This document shows, one piece after another, positions 1 to 11,674 of a stretch of DNA of 64,000 bases (position 1 is the first letter of the stretch; every line of letters begins with the position of its first letter). Origin of the DNA: Reticulascus tulasneorum (Eukaryota > Ascomycota > Sordariomycetes > Glomerellales > Reticulascaceae); contig LSAX01000001.1 of assembly GCA_001557505.1 (NCBI GenBank), positions 3,162,001 to 3,226,000 of the forward strand, written 5' to 3'. A program made the translations under genes and the position numbers. Below the pieces are notes generated by a model. That model was not told the DNA's origin, searched no databases, and saw only the letters and a list, made by a program, of their open reading frames with translations.

Positions 1-1473
1 CTGGGCTTACGAATAAGGATAAGCGACGGAAGAAGCACAAGAGAAGGCGGAACACTCAGTTGGATAACAGGATGGCCCGAGAGGCCATCACTGCCGAGGA
101 GAAGAAAGAGGCAGACCAAACCGTACTGAGGAAGCTTGTGATCAACGGCTCGTTGATTCTGTTATGGTACATCTTTTCTTTGAGCATATCATTGGTAAGC
201 GCGCGCCCCTGATCTTGTTTGGCAATACCTGAACGCAATGCTGACATCGAACCTCCACAGTACAACAAATGGATGTTCGACAAGGAGCGCCTCAACTTCG
301 CATTCCCCCTATTTACCACCTCATTGCATATGCTGGTGCAGCTAGCACTGGCATCGTTAGTCTTATTCTTTTTTCCGTCGCTACGACCAAATAATGGCCG
401 ACATAACTCGGACCTGGGCCGGTCAAGACACGAATCCGAGCCAGAACGACCACTCATGACCAAGATGTTCTACTTTACCAGGATTGGGCCATGCGGCGCA
501 GCGACTGGCTTGGACATTGGTTTAGGAAATATGTCTCTCAAGTTCATCACGCTCACATTCTATAGTAAGAAGCCTCCCAGTGGCCCTCTAGTTCATCTGC
601 TAACGCGGCCTAGCCATGTGTAAATCATCATCCCTGGCATTTGTGTTAATATTCGCCTTTCTGTTCAGGCTCGAAACTCCGACATGGAGACTCGTTGCCA
701 TCATTGCTACGATGACCATGGGGGTCATATTGATGGTATCCGGAGAGGTGGAGTTCAAGCTCGTGGGTTTCATCCTCGTCATATCCGCCGCATTCTTCTC
801 AGGCTTCCGATGGGGCCTTACCCAGATCTTGTTGTTACGGAACCCTGCGACCTCGAATCCATTTTCCAGCATTTTTTTCCTGGCGCCAGTCATGTTCACT
901 ACTTTAATTTGCATCGCCATACCGGTCGAGGGAGTTTTCCAACTTGTGGAGGGTATCAAAGAACTCGCGGCTATACGGGGTGCTGTGATGACGCCGATAC
1001 TTCTCATCTTTCCCGGCTGTATCGCGTTCCTCATGACGGCTTCCGAGTTCGCCCTGCTGCAGCGGACATCGGTGGTTACTCTCTCGATCGCAGGAATCTT
1101 TAAGGAAGTTGTCACAATCTCAGCGGCGGCTCTAGTGTTCGAAGACCGACTCACGCCAATCAACTTTGTCGGCCTGATCACGACGATGGGCGCTATTGTG
1201 GCGTATAACTGGATAAAGATTACGGCTATGCGAGCGCAGGCGCAGTTGGAGGTTCATCGGGGCCATTTGGACGTATCCTCCGGTTCATCGTCGAGTAATA
1301 GTGGAAGCGATGCCGATAATGATGACGGAGGGGAAGAGACTGGCCTTCTCCAGCACGGCTCCGATATTGAAGATAATCTCATTACGGCGGACGGTGATAT
1401 TCTTCCGAACCCACTTGCCGGATCTCATACCACGGAAGAATCAAGAGTGGCACAGGCGCATCGCGAAAACTAG
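1..1473 (+). CDS. Triose-phosphate/nucleotide-sugar transporter family protein (5' truncated by the window)
   Basis: Likely an integral membrane solute carrier of the TPT/SLC35 family (SLC35C2 or yeast Ymd8 type), expected in the Golgi/ER. Three exons are visible: 1-194, 261-564 and 614-1473. They give 451 residues, and the N-terminus lies upstream of the window. Both introns are GT...AG and joining them keeps one frame. The visible part opens with a Lys/Arg-rich stretch, followed by about ten hydrophobic segments such as LRKLVINGSLILLWY. Family signs include the YNKWMF motif right after the first membrane segment and SGFRWGLTQ in the middle. The C-terminal ~80 residues are acidic, Ser-rich and cytosolic-looking. 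The substrate cannot be told from sequence. The gene converges on the RBM42-like gene. Confidence 0.88.
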
Positions 1474-1949
1474 ACGCCCATTTCGGCCAATCATGGCAGC
1501 TTGTTTCCTATGTACTGTACATATCGGACACGACCGATTATTTTGTATATCTCATGTAGCATGGCTGGTGGTGCTCGGAGTTCGGTGATTTTGGGGCAAG
1601 TGTGGCCGTCAGTCTAGATATAAGGGGCACAGCATATTTAGGAGGTGGATATACCACAGATCGTCAAGCAAGATCTGGAACATGGGGAGACAATTGCAGT
1701 GGTCGAAGGGGGCGTGGGGCCTTATTGATACCAATAATCCCAGAATACACAAGTTGGATGAAAAGTACCTTTAATCGAGTCATTACGATGCAGCGGTCAA
1801 GGGAATCACAGGCCTAGTGACCAACGTTGATGTTGTTGTGACAACAGTGCTTATTGTAGTTGTGGTTGGGTATGCTTATTCCGTCCGAACTCCAGAACAC
1901 CCCCATTATCTTCAGTAATCTATTCATGCGGATACACTTTCAAGGGCTA
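1474..1949. other. Convergent intergenic region
   Basis: This holds the 3' flanks of two converging genes. Only short chance reading frames are present, and I see no RNA gene or repeat. Confidence 0.6.
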
Positions 1950-2981
1950 TCAACCAAGAAGCTTCAGGCCGTTCTTGGTCTTCTGGCCCGGCTTTTGAAT
2001 ACCGCCATGGTGGCTAGGACCCAAGTTTGGCTCAAACCCAGCATCTGACTGCTTGTTGCCGTTGCCATTCTTATTCTTGTGCTTCTTCCCTTTATCCTTC
2101 TCCTTAACATTGGACACCTTGATCTCGGTGTTTGCTTTCCGCACCACGACAGGATGGCTTTGGATGTATTTTCCGTTCATCTCCTTCGCTGCTTGGAAGA
2201 AGTCATCCGCGTCGCTGAAGCTTACAAAGCCAAAGCCCTTCGACTTGGTTGAGCGCTTGTCTCGGATCACCCGCGCCTTTTGCACGGATTTCCACCGGGA
2301 GAATGCCTTCATGAGCGATTCGTCTGTTGTCTCACCCGCAAGATTGCCGACAAAAAGTCGGAGATGGCTCGGGTCCCATTCTAGTAAGGAATCGTCAGTC
2401 CATTTCTTGCCGCCTCCTTCGCGTACCACCGTTTTCTTCTTGTCGGCCTTGGCAGCATCGCTCTCGGGCGGCGCAAAACTTGTTGGGGCGGCGCTAATGG
2501 TAGTTGCGACAGCGGCGCGTCCGGTCGGGGCAGTCTCCTTCGTGGCGTCCTTGCTCACGTATGCGCTCTGCCATTGCGCTATCTGCGCAGCCATCTCCGG
2601 GTCATAGTCTGCGCTGGCCCCCGGCAGCGGGAACGGGTTCCTGATCTGCGGCGCAGCGACGTACGAGTTTCCCGAGGGCGGCGCATTGCTGCTGCTCTGC
2701 TGGTAGCTTGCTTGCGGGTACTGATATGCTTGTGGTTGCGACTGGTACGGGGCAGCGGTCACGGGGGGTTGTGAATAGGATGGGAAGGAGGGGCCATATT
2801 GCGATGGCGCCGCTGGAGCGCTGGCATAGCTGGGAGCGCTCGAGTAGGCCGGCGGGGCGCTTGGCCTGAACGCGGGCTTGAAGCCGGACGAGGCCTTCGA
2901 TGGAGGCGGTCGTGCCGGGAGAGATGGGTGGGAGGGGTTGTTGTTGGCGTTCGAGATACCTGGAGGGGGCGGGTAGGCCAT
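1950..2981 (-). CDS. RBM42-like RNA-binding protein with one RRM
   Basis: Single-exon gene of 343 residues. The first ~125 residues are Pro/Ser/Ala/Tyr/Gln-rich and disordered-looking. A single RRM occupies about residues 208-284, with RNP2 as LFVGNL (209-214) and RNP1 as KGFGFVSF (248-255). The phrase DDSLLEWDPSHLRLFVGNL directly before the RRM is typical of RBM42, a spliceosome-associated protein in animals and plants. The tail is Lys/Asn/Gly-rich and basic. The start MAYPPPPG is the first Met of the open frame. The gene is divergent from the 6PGDH gene across 1.8 kb. The family call is strong; the fungal function is inferred. Confidence 0.93.
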   Translation of the reverse strand: MAYPPPPGISNANNNPSHPSLPARPPPSKASSGFKPAFRPSAPPAYSSAPSYASAPAAPSQYGPSFPSYSQPPVTAAPYQSQPQAYQYPQASYQQSSSNAPPSGNSYVAAPQIRNPFPLPGASADYDPEMAAQIAQWQSAYVSKDATKETAPTGRAAVATTISAAPTSFAPPESDAAKADKKKTVVREGGGKKWTDDSLLEWDPSHLRLFVGNLAGETTDESLMKAFSRWKSVQKARVIRDKRSTKSKGFGFVSFSDADDFFQAAKEMNGKYIQSHPVVVRKANTEIKVSNVKEKDKGKKHKNKNGNGNKQSDAGFEPNLGPSHHGGIQKPGQKTKNGLKLLG

Positions 2982-4778
2982 GATGAATGAACTGCGGTTT
3001 GCGCGCTCTACTTGTAGTCAAAGACGTACCTCTGAGCCTTCTTTCTGCTCAAAGACCCTTATGCTCTTGAGCCCGGCAGGTGCGTGGAGTCGGCTTTGGT
3101 GAGGAAATGAGACGTGCTGGAGTTTGGGTATGGTGCTGATGATGATGATCTGGACAAGAATAAAGAACAGGCAGTCTCGCCTTGAAATCTACAAGGCACT
3201 CTGAGCCGGCACAAGGAATTCGAGTTGTGGCTGTGCATATACAATCACGTGGTCATTGTGGCGCCGGCAGGATTCTGCTGAACAGGGTAGCTGTTTGCTG
3301 TGGATTCAGCATGTCCTACCATACATTGCAACAGGGTATTCTATCACACAAGAAGGCTGCAACAACACTAACACCACATGCCTGATTTGATAACACACTC
3401 GTTTGGCCTGTGACGCTGTCTTGAAAACCCGCACAACTCTGTTTTGGCTGCCGCGGAGACCTCCAGAGATTCCATGACTCTTAGCCGCAGCCTGGGCCCC
3501 GAAGACGGCGAGCTAGAGTGCGACATTTTCCCACAGGCCTCGCCAATGGATCCATTCCAAAGCTCCCAACAGACACGATAATAAATTGCTCTCTGCTCGG
3601 GCCCAATCGAGCCAGATGTTGAGGTCTGAGGTCCGGTTGGACCGGAGAGAAACAAGTCCCGCTGCATACCAGGTCCAGTGTACTTATTAACCCTCCTTAC
3701 GAGCTGGGCAATACGTATTCATTCTTTTTGGACGGATCCCATCAGTAAACAGGCTTCGAAAGAACTTTTGCTCGTGCCCATTGCAAGGGATCATTCCAGC
3801 ATAGGCAAGCTTCTGTATCTATCTGCCCGTCTACCGGAGCTCCGGAATAATATGCCATTGACCAGTTTGCCAGTGTGTGATGCCCTGCACCCCCCCGGAG
3901 CGCAAGCCCCCTCTGTTGCTCCGCGGCCTTGGTATTTCGAAACGTCAGGGTCTAACAAATGAGGTTTGAATCACCGGAGTTGCACGTCTCCCTGGAACAT
4001 CCAGAGTCTGAGGGAGAAAACAACGCATCCAATAGCAGGGCGTTCTCAAAGCCGGACCGGCCCAGCGTTGACTAGGTAGTGGTCGCTGAGTAGCCCGTAT
4101 CAAATGGCTTCGTCAGGACTTGGTCCTGGACTAGATCGAGGGGGTAGGCTGGGGAGTTGAGTCACGACACAGTAGCAGCAGCATCATCATCCACAATCCC
4201 GGCTCATGGCACCATGTGTAAAGGCAACACGAAGGGGGAGCAAGTAAACTACCTAGGGCTCACGGTGGCAAATAGGTGCGGTTCCCTCACACTGTCTCCC
4301 CGAAGTAGCAGGAACCCGTGGGAGACCAGCAGAAGCGCAATTGGATGCCTTGGGAGCTTGCCTTAATGCCGCCGCCAGTGGACGAACTGCGAGTGGGAGA
4401 CGGCGGGATATGGTGGAAGCAGCCTGGCAATTATGTAGCTGTGTGAAGGTGGGCTGGAGGGGCTTTTACCACAGTCAAACTGCCCATCATGACGGCCTGA
4501 GTAAGCCCCCGCCAACCCAAACCACCTACCCGCTTTTCCTGGTGTGTGCCTTTATCCCACGCCCAAAATTCAGCCATCGGCCGGGTTACACCCTGTCCGC
4601 TACAAACTTCTGTTCAACCCTCTTCTTCCTCCCCCCCATTGTCCGGGCTGCAAACAACAAAACTCCCTCCTGCTTGCATTCCTTGAGAGATAAATATCTC
4701 GACATTTCCCAAGCCTCACGATTGACTCTTGAGCATCCGTCCCACCACTTCTTCCCACCCAAATCAAACTCGCCCATC
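2982..4778. promoter_or_regulatory. Divergent promoter region between the RBM42-like gene and 6PGDH
   Basis: This 1.8-kb head-to-head interval must hold both promoters. A pyrimidine-rich stretch (about 4606-4640) and a TATA-like gataaatatc (about 4689-4698) lie just upstream of the 6PGDH start. The scattered reading frames lack domain-like content and are judged chance. I see no RNA gene. Confidence 0.5.
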
Positions 4779-6782
4779 ATGTCTGGAGCCGTGTAAGTCA
4801 TTCCGTCTTCTTGCTTATTCCTCGAAACATTACCCCACCACCCCGCTCGACCTCGCTCTTGCGTGGTGATTGCCGCAACATCATGATACCTCAATTCCCG
4901 CATTGTGGCCTCGCCGTCGACAATTGCCTTGTCGAGGACCTGGGGGCAGTGTCTGTCGTAAGAGTTGTGCTTTAGTAGCAATGCTTTTGCTTCGTTTCAT
5001 TTACTTGGGCCTTAACTCATCGTCCGTTGATGCAGCGCTCGCCTGGCCAACATTGTTGGGGGCGTTGTGCGAGCTCCAAACAACTCCTCCATCACATCAA
5101 ACGCTTCTCCAGACCAACGTTCAAGACATGCTGACGATTTGGAAAGCGCCGACCTCGGCCTTATTGGCCTCGCTGTCATGTAAGTTGAATCCAGCGCCCC
5201 CTTCCGCTCTGCCATCCCGGAAGCTAACCTCCTGGTAGGGGTCAGAACTTGATCCTGAACATGGCCGATCATGGCTTCACCATCTGCGCCTTCAACCGGA
5301 CTGTGTCCAAGGTCGACCGATTCTTGGCCAACGAGGCCAAGGGGAAGCCAATCGTCGGCGCTCACTCCATCCAGGAGTTTGTATCGAAGCTGAAGAAGCC
5401 CCGGCGTGTCATGCTGCTCGTCCAAGCTGGCAAGGCTGTGGATGACTATATTGAGACCCTCCTTCCTCTCCTGGAGCGAGGAGACATCATCATCGATGGT
5501 GGTAACTCTCACTTCCCCGACTCCAACCGTCGTGCGCGCTACCTTGCCGGCAAGGGCCTCCGATTTGTCGGATCCGGTGTTTCCGGAGGTGAGGAAGGTG
5601 CCCGATACGGTCCCTCCATGATGCCCGGTGGCAACGAGGAGGCTTGGCCCTTCATCAAGGAGATCTTCCAAGGCATCGCTGCCAAGAGTGACGGCGAGCC
5701 GTGCTGCGAGTGGGTTGGCGACGAGGGCGCTGGCCACTACGTCAAGATGGTCCACAACGGAATTGAGTATGGTGACATGCAATTGATTTGCGAGGTAAAG
5801 CCCAGCAGACCCTTTCCTGGCAAGCTACAGTCTCGTTGACAGCAACTCCAGGCATACGACATCATGAAGCGAGGCCTAGGCATGTCCTACAAGGAGATGG
5901 GTGACGTCTTCACCAAGTGGAACACTGGTGTACTCGACTCCTTCCTGATTGAGATCACCAAGGACATCATGTACTTCAATGATGACGATGGCACCGCTCT
6001 GGCTGAAAAGATCTTGGACAAGGCAGGACAGAAGGGTACCGGAAAGTGGACTGCTGTCAATGCTCTTGACTTGGGCATGCCCGTCACCCTGATCGCTGAA
6101 GCCGTTCTTGGCCGATGCCTGTCTGCCATCAAGGACGAACGTACCAAGGCATCTACCATGCTGGAATACGTCGGCCGCAACAACAGCTTCGAGGGCAACA
6201 AGGAGCAGTTCCTTGAAGACCTCGAGCAGGCCTTGTATGCGTCCAAAATCATCTCGTACGCCCAAGGCTTCATGTTGATGCAAGAGGTTCGTTGCCAAAT
6301 GTTCGGTGATTTGCGTGCTTGTGCTGATTAAATTTACCTAGGCTGCCAAGGAGTACAAGTGGAAGCTCAACAAGCCATCCATTGCCCTGATGTGGCGCGG
6401 TGGCTGCATCATCCGATCCGTCTTCTTGAAGGATATTACTCATGCTTACCGCAATAACCCCGACCTCCAGAACCTTCTTTTCGATGACTTCTTCAACAAG
6501 GCAATCCACAAGGCTCAGCCAGGATGGAGAGACGTTGTTTCCAAGGCAGCTCTTCTCGGCATCCCGACACCCGCCTTCTCAACCGCCCTGTCTTGGTTCG
6601 ACGGTTATCGCACCAAGGACCTTCCCGCCAACTTGCTGCAGGCCCAAAGAGACTACTTCGGTGCCCATACATTCAAGATCAAGCCAGAGTATGCCAGCGA
6701 AAAGTATCCCGACGGCCAGGATATCCACGTCAACTGGACCGGTCGTGGTGGAAACATCTCCGCATCAACATACCAGGCATAG
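4779..6782 (+). CDS. gnd1: 6-phosphogluconate dehydrogenase, decarboxylating
   Basis: Cytosolic NADP enzyme of the oxidative pentose phosphate pathway. It converts 6-phosphogluconate to ribulose-5-phosphate and CO2. Best model: exons 4779-4792, 5147-5179, 5239-5794, 5852-6286 and 6342-6782, giving 492 residues, the usual length. It starts [20 protein letters not shown], the standard Rossmann beginning. The acceptor at 5146 has a CTGAC branch-like site just upstream. Family signatures include [20 protein letters not shown] and the catalytic [13 protein letters not shown], with the C-terminal half beginning [10 protein letters not shown]. An alternative acceptor at 5035 is also in frame and would insert 37 residues near the N-terminus (see findings). 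The C-terminus STYQA is not a peroxisomal signal. Confidence 0.97.
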
Positions 6783-7272
6783 AATAGTTTTGCGCGGGAA
6801 GAAAAGCTAAATCGGCTCATGGGTGGATATAAGTAGTCAAAGTTGAGATACTACAATAGGAAATACGAACTCGTAACCGATACCATTGTAGCCTCACGCT
6901 TGTGAGACCTTTTCAGCTCTTAGATGAGCAGTGACTGTATCAGTGCGTGTCTAGTTCTCGTAGGTATGCATCGGGTTGTAGAAAAGGTGCTGGCGCACGG
7001 GCCATCCCAGCCACAGCCACCAGCTGAACAGTGATTGGTTCAGCCACACCAGCATCTCCTAATCAGCCTTGTCGCGACGAAATTTGGGGGAATCGCGAAT
7101 CAACTTTCTAGACCACGTTCATCCACGAAGCCACTTCAGAGAATTGTCGCATCGTCGATTCCCAGCCCTCAACCATCATTTCTGGCCCTGATTCTACACA
7201 GAAGCACAGTGATAGTGCTTGACGGCTTGTTATTCAGAGCCAGAACAAGATCCATTTCGCCGACCAGCTCCA
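6783..7272. other. Intergenic region between 6PGDH and Ssr4
   Basis: About 490 bases containing the 6PGDH 3' flank and the Ssr4 promoter. I see no gene-like frame, RNA or repeat. Confidence 0.5.
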
Positions 7273-9636
7273 ATGGCGACTGATCCGAGCGAGGGTATTG
7301 ATGATAAGCTGGTTGGTTCATCAGAGCTTGTAAATCACATGTCACCTAGAATGTGCTAACTGTTGAATAGCTGCCGCATGTCCATCTGATATCGACCAAC
7401 CACTATGCCGAGCACGCACGAGTCGAGGTTGCGCAAGTCACGAAATGGCTGCTAGCCGCGCCCCAAGTCGCGAAAGACAAGGCTCCGTTCTTTTGGACAT
7501 ATCTTGACAGGCCAAGGGATGGCCAGATATACTTGACTTGGCAGCCTCTGAAGAGGCAGGGGCTCAGGTTTGCCAGCGACGGCATGGTATGGGCACCACC
7601 TGAGCAATGCCATCGGCAAGACATGGGAAATGGGCTGGTATGCACACACACCCCTTCATCCTTTGCTCTGGACACAGTTTGACGTGCAATAGATTCTTGA
7701 GATATACTATCACAAGTCTGGTTTCGTTCCTGGAGAGCCGAAAACCATGCACGCCCGGCGCAGATTCCGGCTTGTACCGTCTCCAAATGGCAACGCGAGC
7801 TCGCCTCAGCCGGACGTGAGCCTCTGGATCGTCCACTACGGGCCGGCGGACTTGAACGACATGTTAGTTGTGAGCGACGTTTTGCTCCCCGAGGAGACTG
7901 GCCACATCATGAACACTCGAAACTACCTGCAAACGAGCGGACAGATTCACCGCAAGCCTTTCATGCTGTCGGATCGTGTAAACTGGCCGACCATCATGTG
8001 GCCGAGGACAGGAGTGCGGCCGCATCTGCAGAATCTTCCCAACGCGCAGCGAAATATTCCGCAGGCACTAGCGTATCCGGCCGCCGGCCCACAGGGAGGC
8101 AGGCGTGGGCGACAACATCAGGTCAGCCAAGCCCAGATGCTAGCTATGCAACACGAAGCCGCTCGCCATCCTCAGTCCGAACTCGTGTTTGAGGAGGAGG
8201 ATGCCCAGGCTGATATGTTCGACAATCTTACTCCGCGAGATATATCTCTGGCGCGATATCAGCAGAATCACGAGTGGATGGAAGAGATTCTGTCATCCCC
8301 ATATGCGGTTGGCCAAATCACTGCGCCGGATCTCAATCTGGGCTTGAAAGGAAACCTGGCCTCCCTCACAGAGGGCATCTTCACTGCGCAAGGTGCCGAG
8401 GATTGGGAGAAGTCGCCCAAGAAGCCCTACGTCGGCCGCCTGGACAGTGGCCTTGCGGATGAGTTCAAAAAGAGGGTTCAAGAATACATTGAGTCAACAA
8501 AATCGGAGATGGATGCGATGAAGGCAGAACACGTAAAGGCTGTGGCTAAGATGAAGGCAGGCTCATACGTGTCACAGGCTGAGAAGGACGTCAGAAACTC
8601 GATTCAGGAGAGCAGTCCTGAATTTTGGCGTCTTGAAGGCCGATCGGAGGAGTCGGACGAGACCAACAACCGTTGGCCGCAGAAACATCACAAGACAGTT
8701 GACGAAGTCGTCACTCATGTCGAATCCCAACTGGGCCGTAAAGTTGAGGTTATCCACAGCGTCCATCGTGTCCAGGATGGTGGCTACCAGCAGCCAGCAC
8801 CAGAACCAATTCCAGAACCAGTGGTCGAGCCTGTCTCTGCTCCCGTTGTGCAGGCACAAGACGCCACCCCCCCAGCCGAAGATGCTGTTCCAAATGCGGC
8901 GATATCTCAACGCCAGTCACAGGCTGGCTCGCCGCATAGCGGTGTCCTAGTTGACGATTCCGATATCGATATGGGCGGAACAGCCGCAGGACTCCTGGAC
9001 CAAATGCACACTGGATTTTCTTCCACTTCGACTCCACTAAACAATTTCCCCACGCCGCAGCCTCATATTTCTGCCATCAACTCAACTGCCGCCACTCCAG
9101 CCAATGTCAATGCACCATCGCCCGGGCCAGCCCCGGCTACAATTCCAGAAGAGCCTGAGGATTCCATTACGAGTGCAGAGGATGTACCAATGGGGAACAC
9201 CGAGGCCCCGACTACCGCTGGGGCGGCTCCAGATCAAGGGACTGAGAGTGGCGACTGGGTCGTGGTGCCCAAGGGTGGCGTGTCACCAGATCCTACAGCA
9301 CCAGCAGCTGAGGCGGCTGTTGCAGGAACTAGCGATGGCCTGAAGTCCGCGGCAGCGGCGACGAGACTTTCGCCAGCAGCTGGAACGCCTGCTGTGACAG
9401 ATGGTGGGTCGATAGCATATGACGGAGACCAGAACGACTTCAGCTCTCTTGGGGATCTGGACACGGCAGGCGATGCGCTCGCTGGATACGATGCGCCCGC
9501 ACTAGATGGCGAGGCTGGAGAGCTCGGCGAAGGATTGGATCTAAACATGGACATGGAGGATTCAGCCTTTGGCGATGCCTTCCATGGCGTTGCATCCACG
9601 AACACGCCTGGTGAGAATCAGTCTGAGGGTGTTTAG
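7273..9636 (+). CDS. ssr4: SWI/SNF and RSC remodelling complex subunit Ssr4
   Basis: Nuclear subunit shared by the SWI/SNF and RSC chromatin remodellers in fission yeast and filamentous fungi. Exons 7273-7329, 7371-7637 and 7693-9636 give 755 residues. The conserved Ssr4 N-terminal domain covers roughly residues 1-215. It is recognised by LPHVHLIST, FFWTYLDRP, YLTWQPLKRQG, FASDGMVWAPPEQ and a later NWPTIMWPR. A second conserved block near the middle (LGLKGNLASLTEGIF, then SGLADEFKKRVQEYIES) is also typical of the family. The remaining ~300 residues are Pro/Ala/Glu-rich and low complexity. Introns are 41 and 55 nt, both with good splice sites. The long open frame by itself would miss the first 126 residues. 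Confidence 0.93.
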
Positions 9637-11674
9637 GAATCGAGCCTCAGCTATTCTGGGACATGATGGAAAACAAGTACAGGATCACTAAAACTCTCAT
9701 CATGCAACCCGAGTATGGGCTGACATGCTCTGGTTCGACATCTGATCCAGACGACAAAACGGTTTGTCCGCGGGTAAATGGCTTTAGAGCGTTGGAGAGT
9801 AGTCCGGCCGCCTGTGGTCCCATTAGGGATTTTAGGATCTGCTGGGTGTGTTCACAATTTTGTCATTGTATTTTTAACTCGGCAATGGAGGGAAATGGGT
9901 ATTTCTAAGATAGGTATTCAGGCCCATGATGGCGAACAAGTTGATCGATCTACCTTTGACGCTACAATACTGAACTTACGAAGTCGATGCATGCCGCCAT
10001 TCTGATCATCTACATGTTTAGCAGACAGGTTGACACGCGAATGCATGGCAGTTTGGCGAGGGTGTGGTGACGGTGATCCTGTCTGTAATCGCCGTGATTG
10101 TCGTATGGACGGGAACAAACCGGATATCTGGGACTGTCGGTAAATGGCACTGTGGCGGCTCTGCTTCAAAGGCTATCATTGCACAGTGCGGTTTTCATAT
10201 AAGCGACTATACATACTTCGTACATGATTATGTTCCGAACACACGATCCACCCAAACTGAGGCTTTTGCTCTACTGGGTATAACTGCCGAGAGACAGCCC
10301 TTACTTTGCTTCTAGAAGTTTTTTTGGTGACAATTGTTTCACGCCACCCAGCCGTGTCCAAGGACTTGCATAACAAGAACAAATAGAGTGTGGAAAGGAG
10401 TATGCCAAGACACGGAGACTTTTGATACACCTGGGGCTGTTTTCCCAGATTTTGCCGGCTCCCGTGGGGCACAGGAGGCTAGGCGGTTCGTGCTAGCGCT
10501 TTAGGCCGAACCTCACCAAAACGCTTAACATGAGCCCCCTGTCGACTTCGTCCCGTGGTGAAGTACCAGGGGTTTGATCAGCTGCAGGGTGTCGTCTCAG
10601 AGCCTCAACCTCGAGCCCTTCCCTTGTTAACCCACAACATCGACAACGTCAAGACGGTGGGGAGTCAGACTTGGCCCGTCAACAGCACATGGCAGAGCTG
10701 GCTGAATCGCCTGACTGACTGACAGATTCGAACGACCGGCTGCATGCCGGATGAAAAAGGGCCCCCTGCATCTATGCCCCATGCTTAATTCGAACCTCCT
10801 AAGATCCGCCTAATTCTTCTCTCTCATCAGTCTGGGGGGCATACGCCGAGATGTTGAGGATGTTTTCTCATACACACCATCGCGGCAGAGTTAATAGACA
10901 CGGGCAATGAGCCGTGTTCTCCAACCCGGGCTTTTGCAGTCTGAGATCACCCAACTGCCTCTGCCCTCTGCCATTTTCTTCTCCCTCTCTGCCTTTGCCT
11001 TTGCTGGACCGCCCGCTCCAACAACCGACTCGTCCCAAGATGTTTCGTATCATCTTAGCCTCGCCCTCCTACTCGTCCATCCCGTCCAAGAATGTTTCTC
11101 ATGCAAAACATCCGGTATTGCCTCTTCTTTGCCGTCTGCTCTATCATCAGACTTTGCTAGTGCACGTCCCATAATCGTGCATTTACGTCCCTTATGTGAA
11201 CCCATGTCTGTTCCCCTCAAGCCACGAAGTCTGGTGTTGTGACGCCCCCCGGGACGTTTACCGAGCAAATCCATTACGATGACGTTCCCGTTCTCAGACT
11301 CGTCTCGTCGCGGATCTTCTGCGGGGGGTACATCCTATATATCAAAACCCATCGACCCGGGTTTTGCACGCTCTCTCGACCCTCTCTCTCCCGTCCTCCA
11401 GTCCATCTTTCGTGTTTGTCTCTTTCTATTCTCCTCCTCTTCCCTTCTTCGTTCTCTTCAAGACTGGGTCTTTTGTTTGTTTGCCTTCTGTTTATAGTCA
11501 TTCCTTACTACGTCTGCAGGGCAGCTTCTTGAGCAACATTTCGTCTCACTCTTTTAATCTCAACTTGAAAAGCAGGCCTTGGTCTTTTACAGTGCTCTTC
11601 CTCCTTACGGGCCAGTCCCGAATCAACCAGCCAACCCGTCAACCCTCTTCCCGACTATTCGACAATAGCACAAT
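9637..11674. promoter_or_regulatory. Intergenic region and promoter of the GPI protein gene
   Basis: About 2 kb without a convincing gene. The last 300 bases (about 11360-11660) are strongly pyrimidine-rich on the plus strand, a common property of fungal core promoters and 5' leaders. Short overlapping frames there come from the CT-rich composition. Confidence 0.5.

Noticed and set aside
5036..5146. Counting this segment as constitutive coding sequence of 6PGDH
   Set aside because: It would give 529 residues and a non-canonical N-terminus; the downstream acceptor gives the family-standard start, so I keep it only as an alternative isoform.
10715..10740. Possible tRNA B-box (GTTCGAATC)
   Set aside because: Flanking bases do not form the T-arm stem and I find no matching A-box or acceptor stem.
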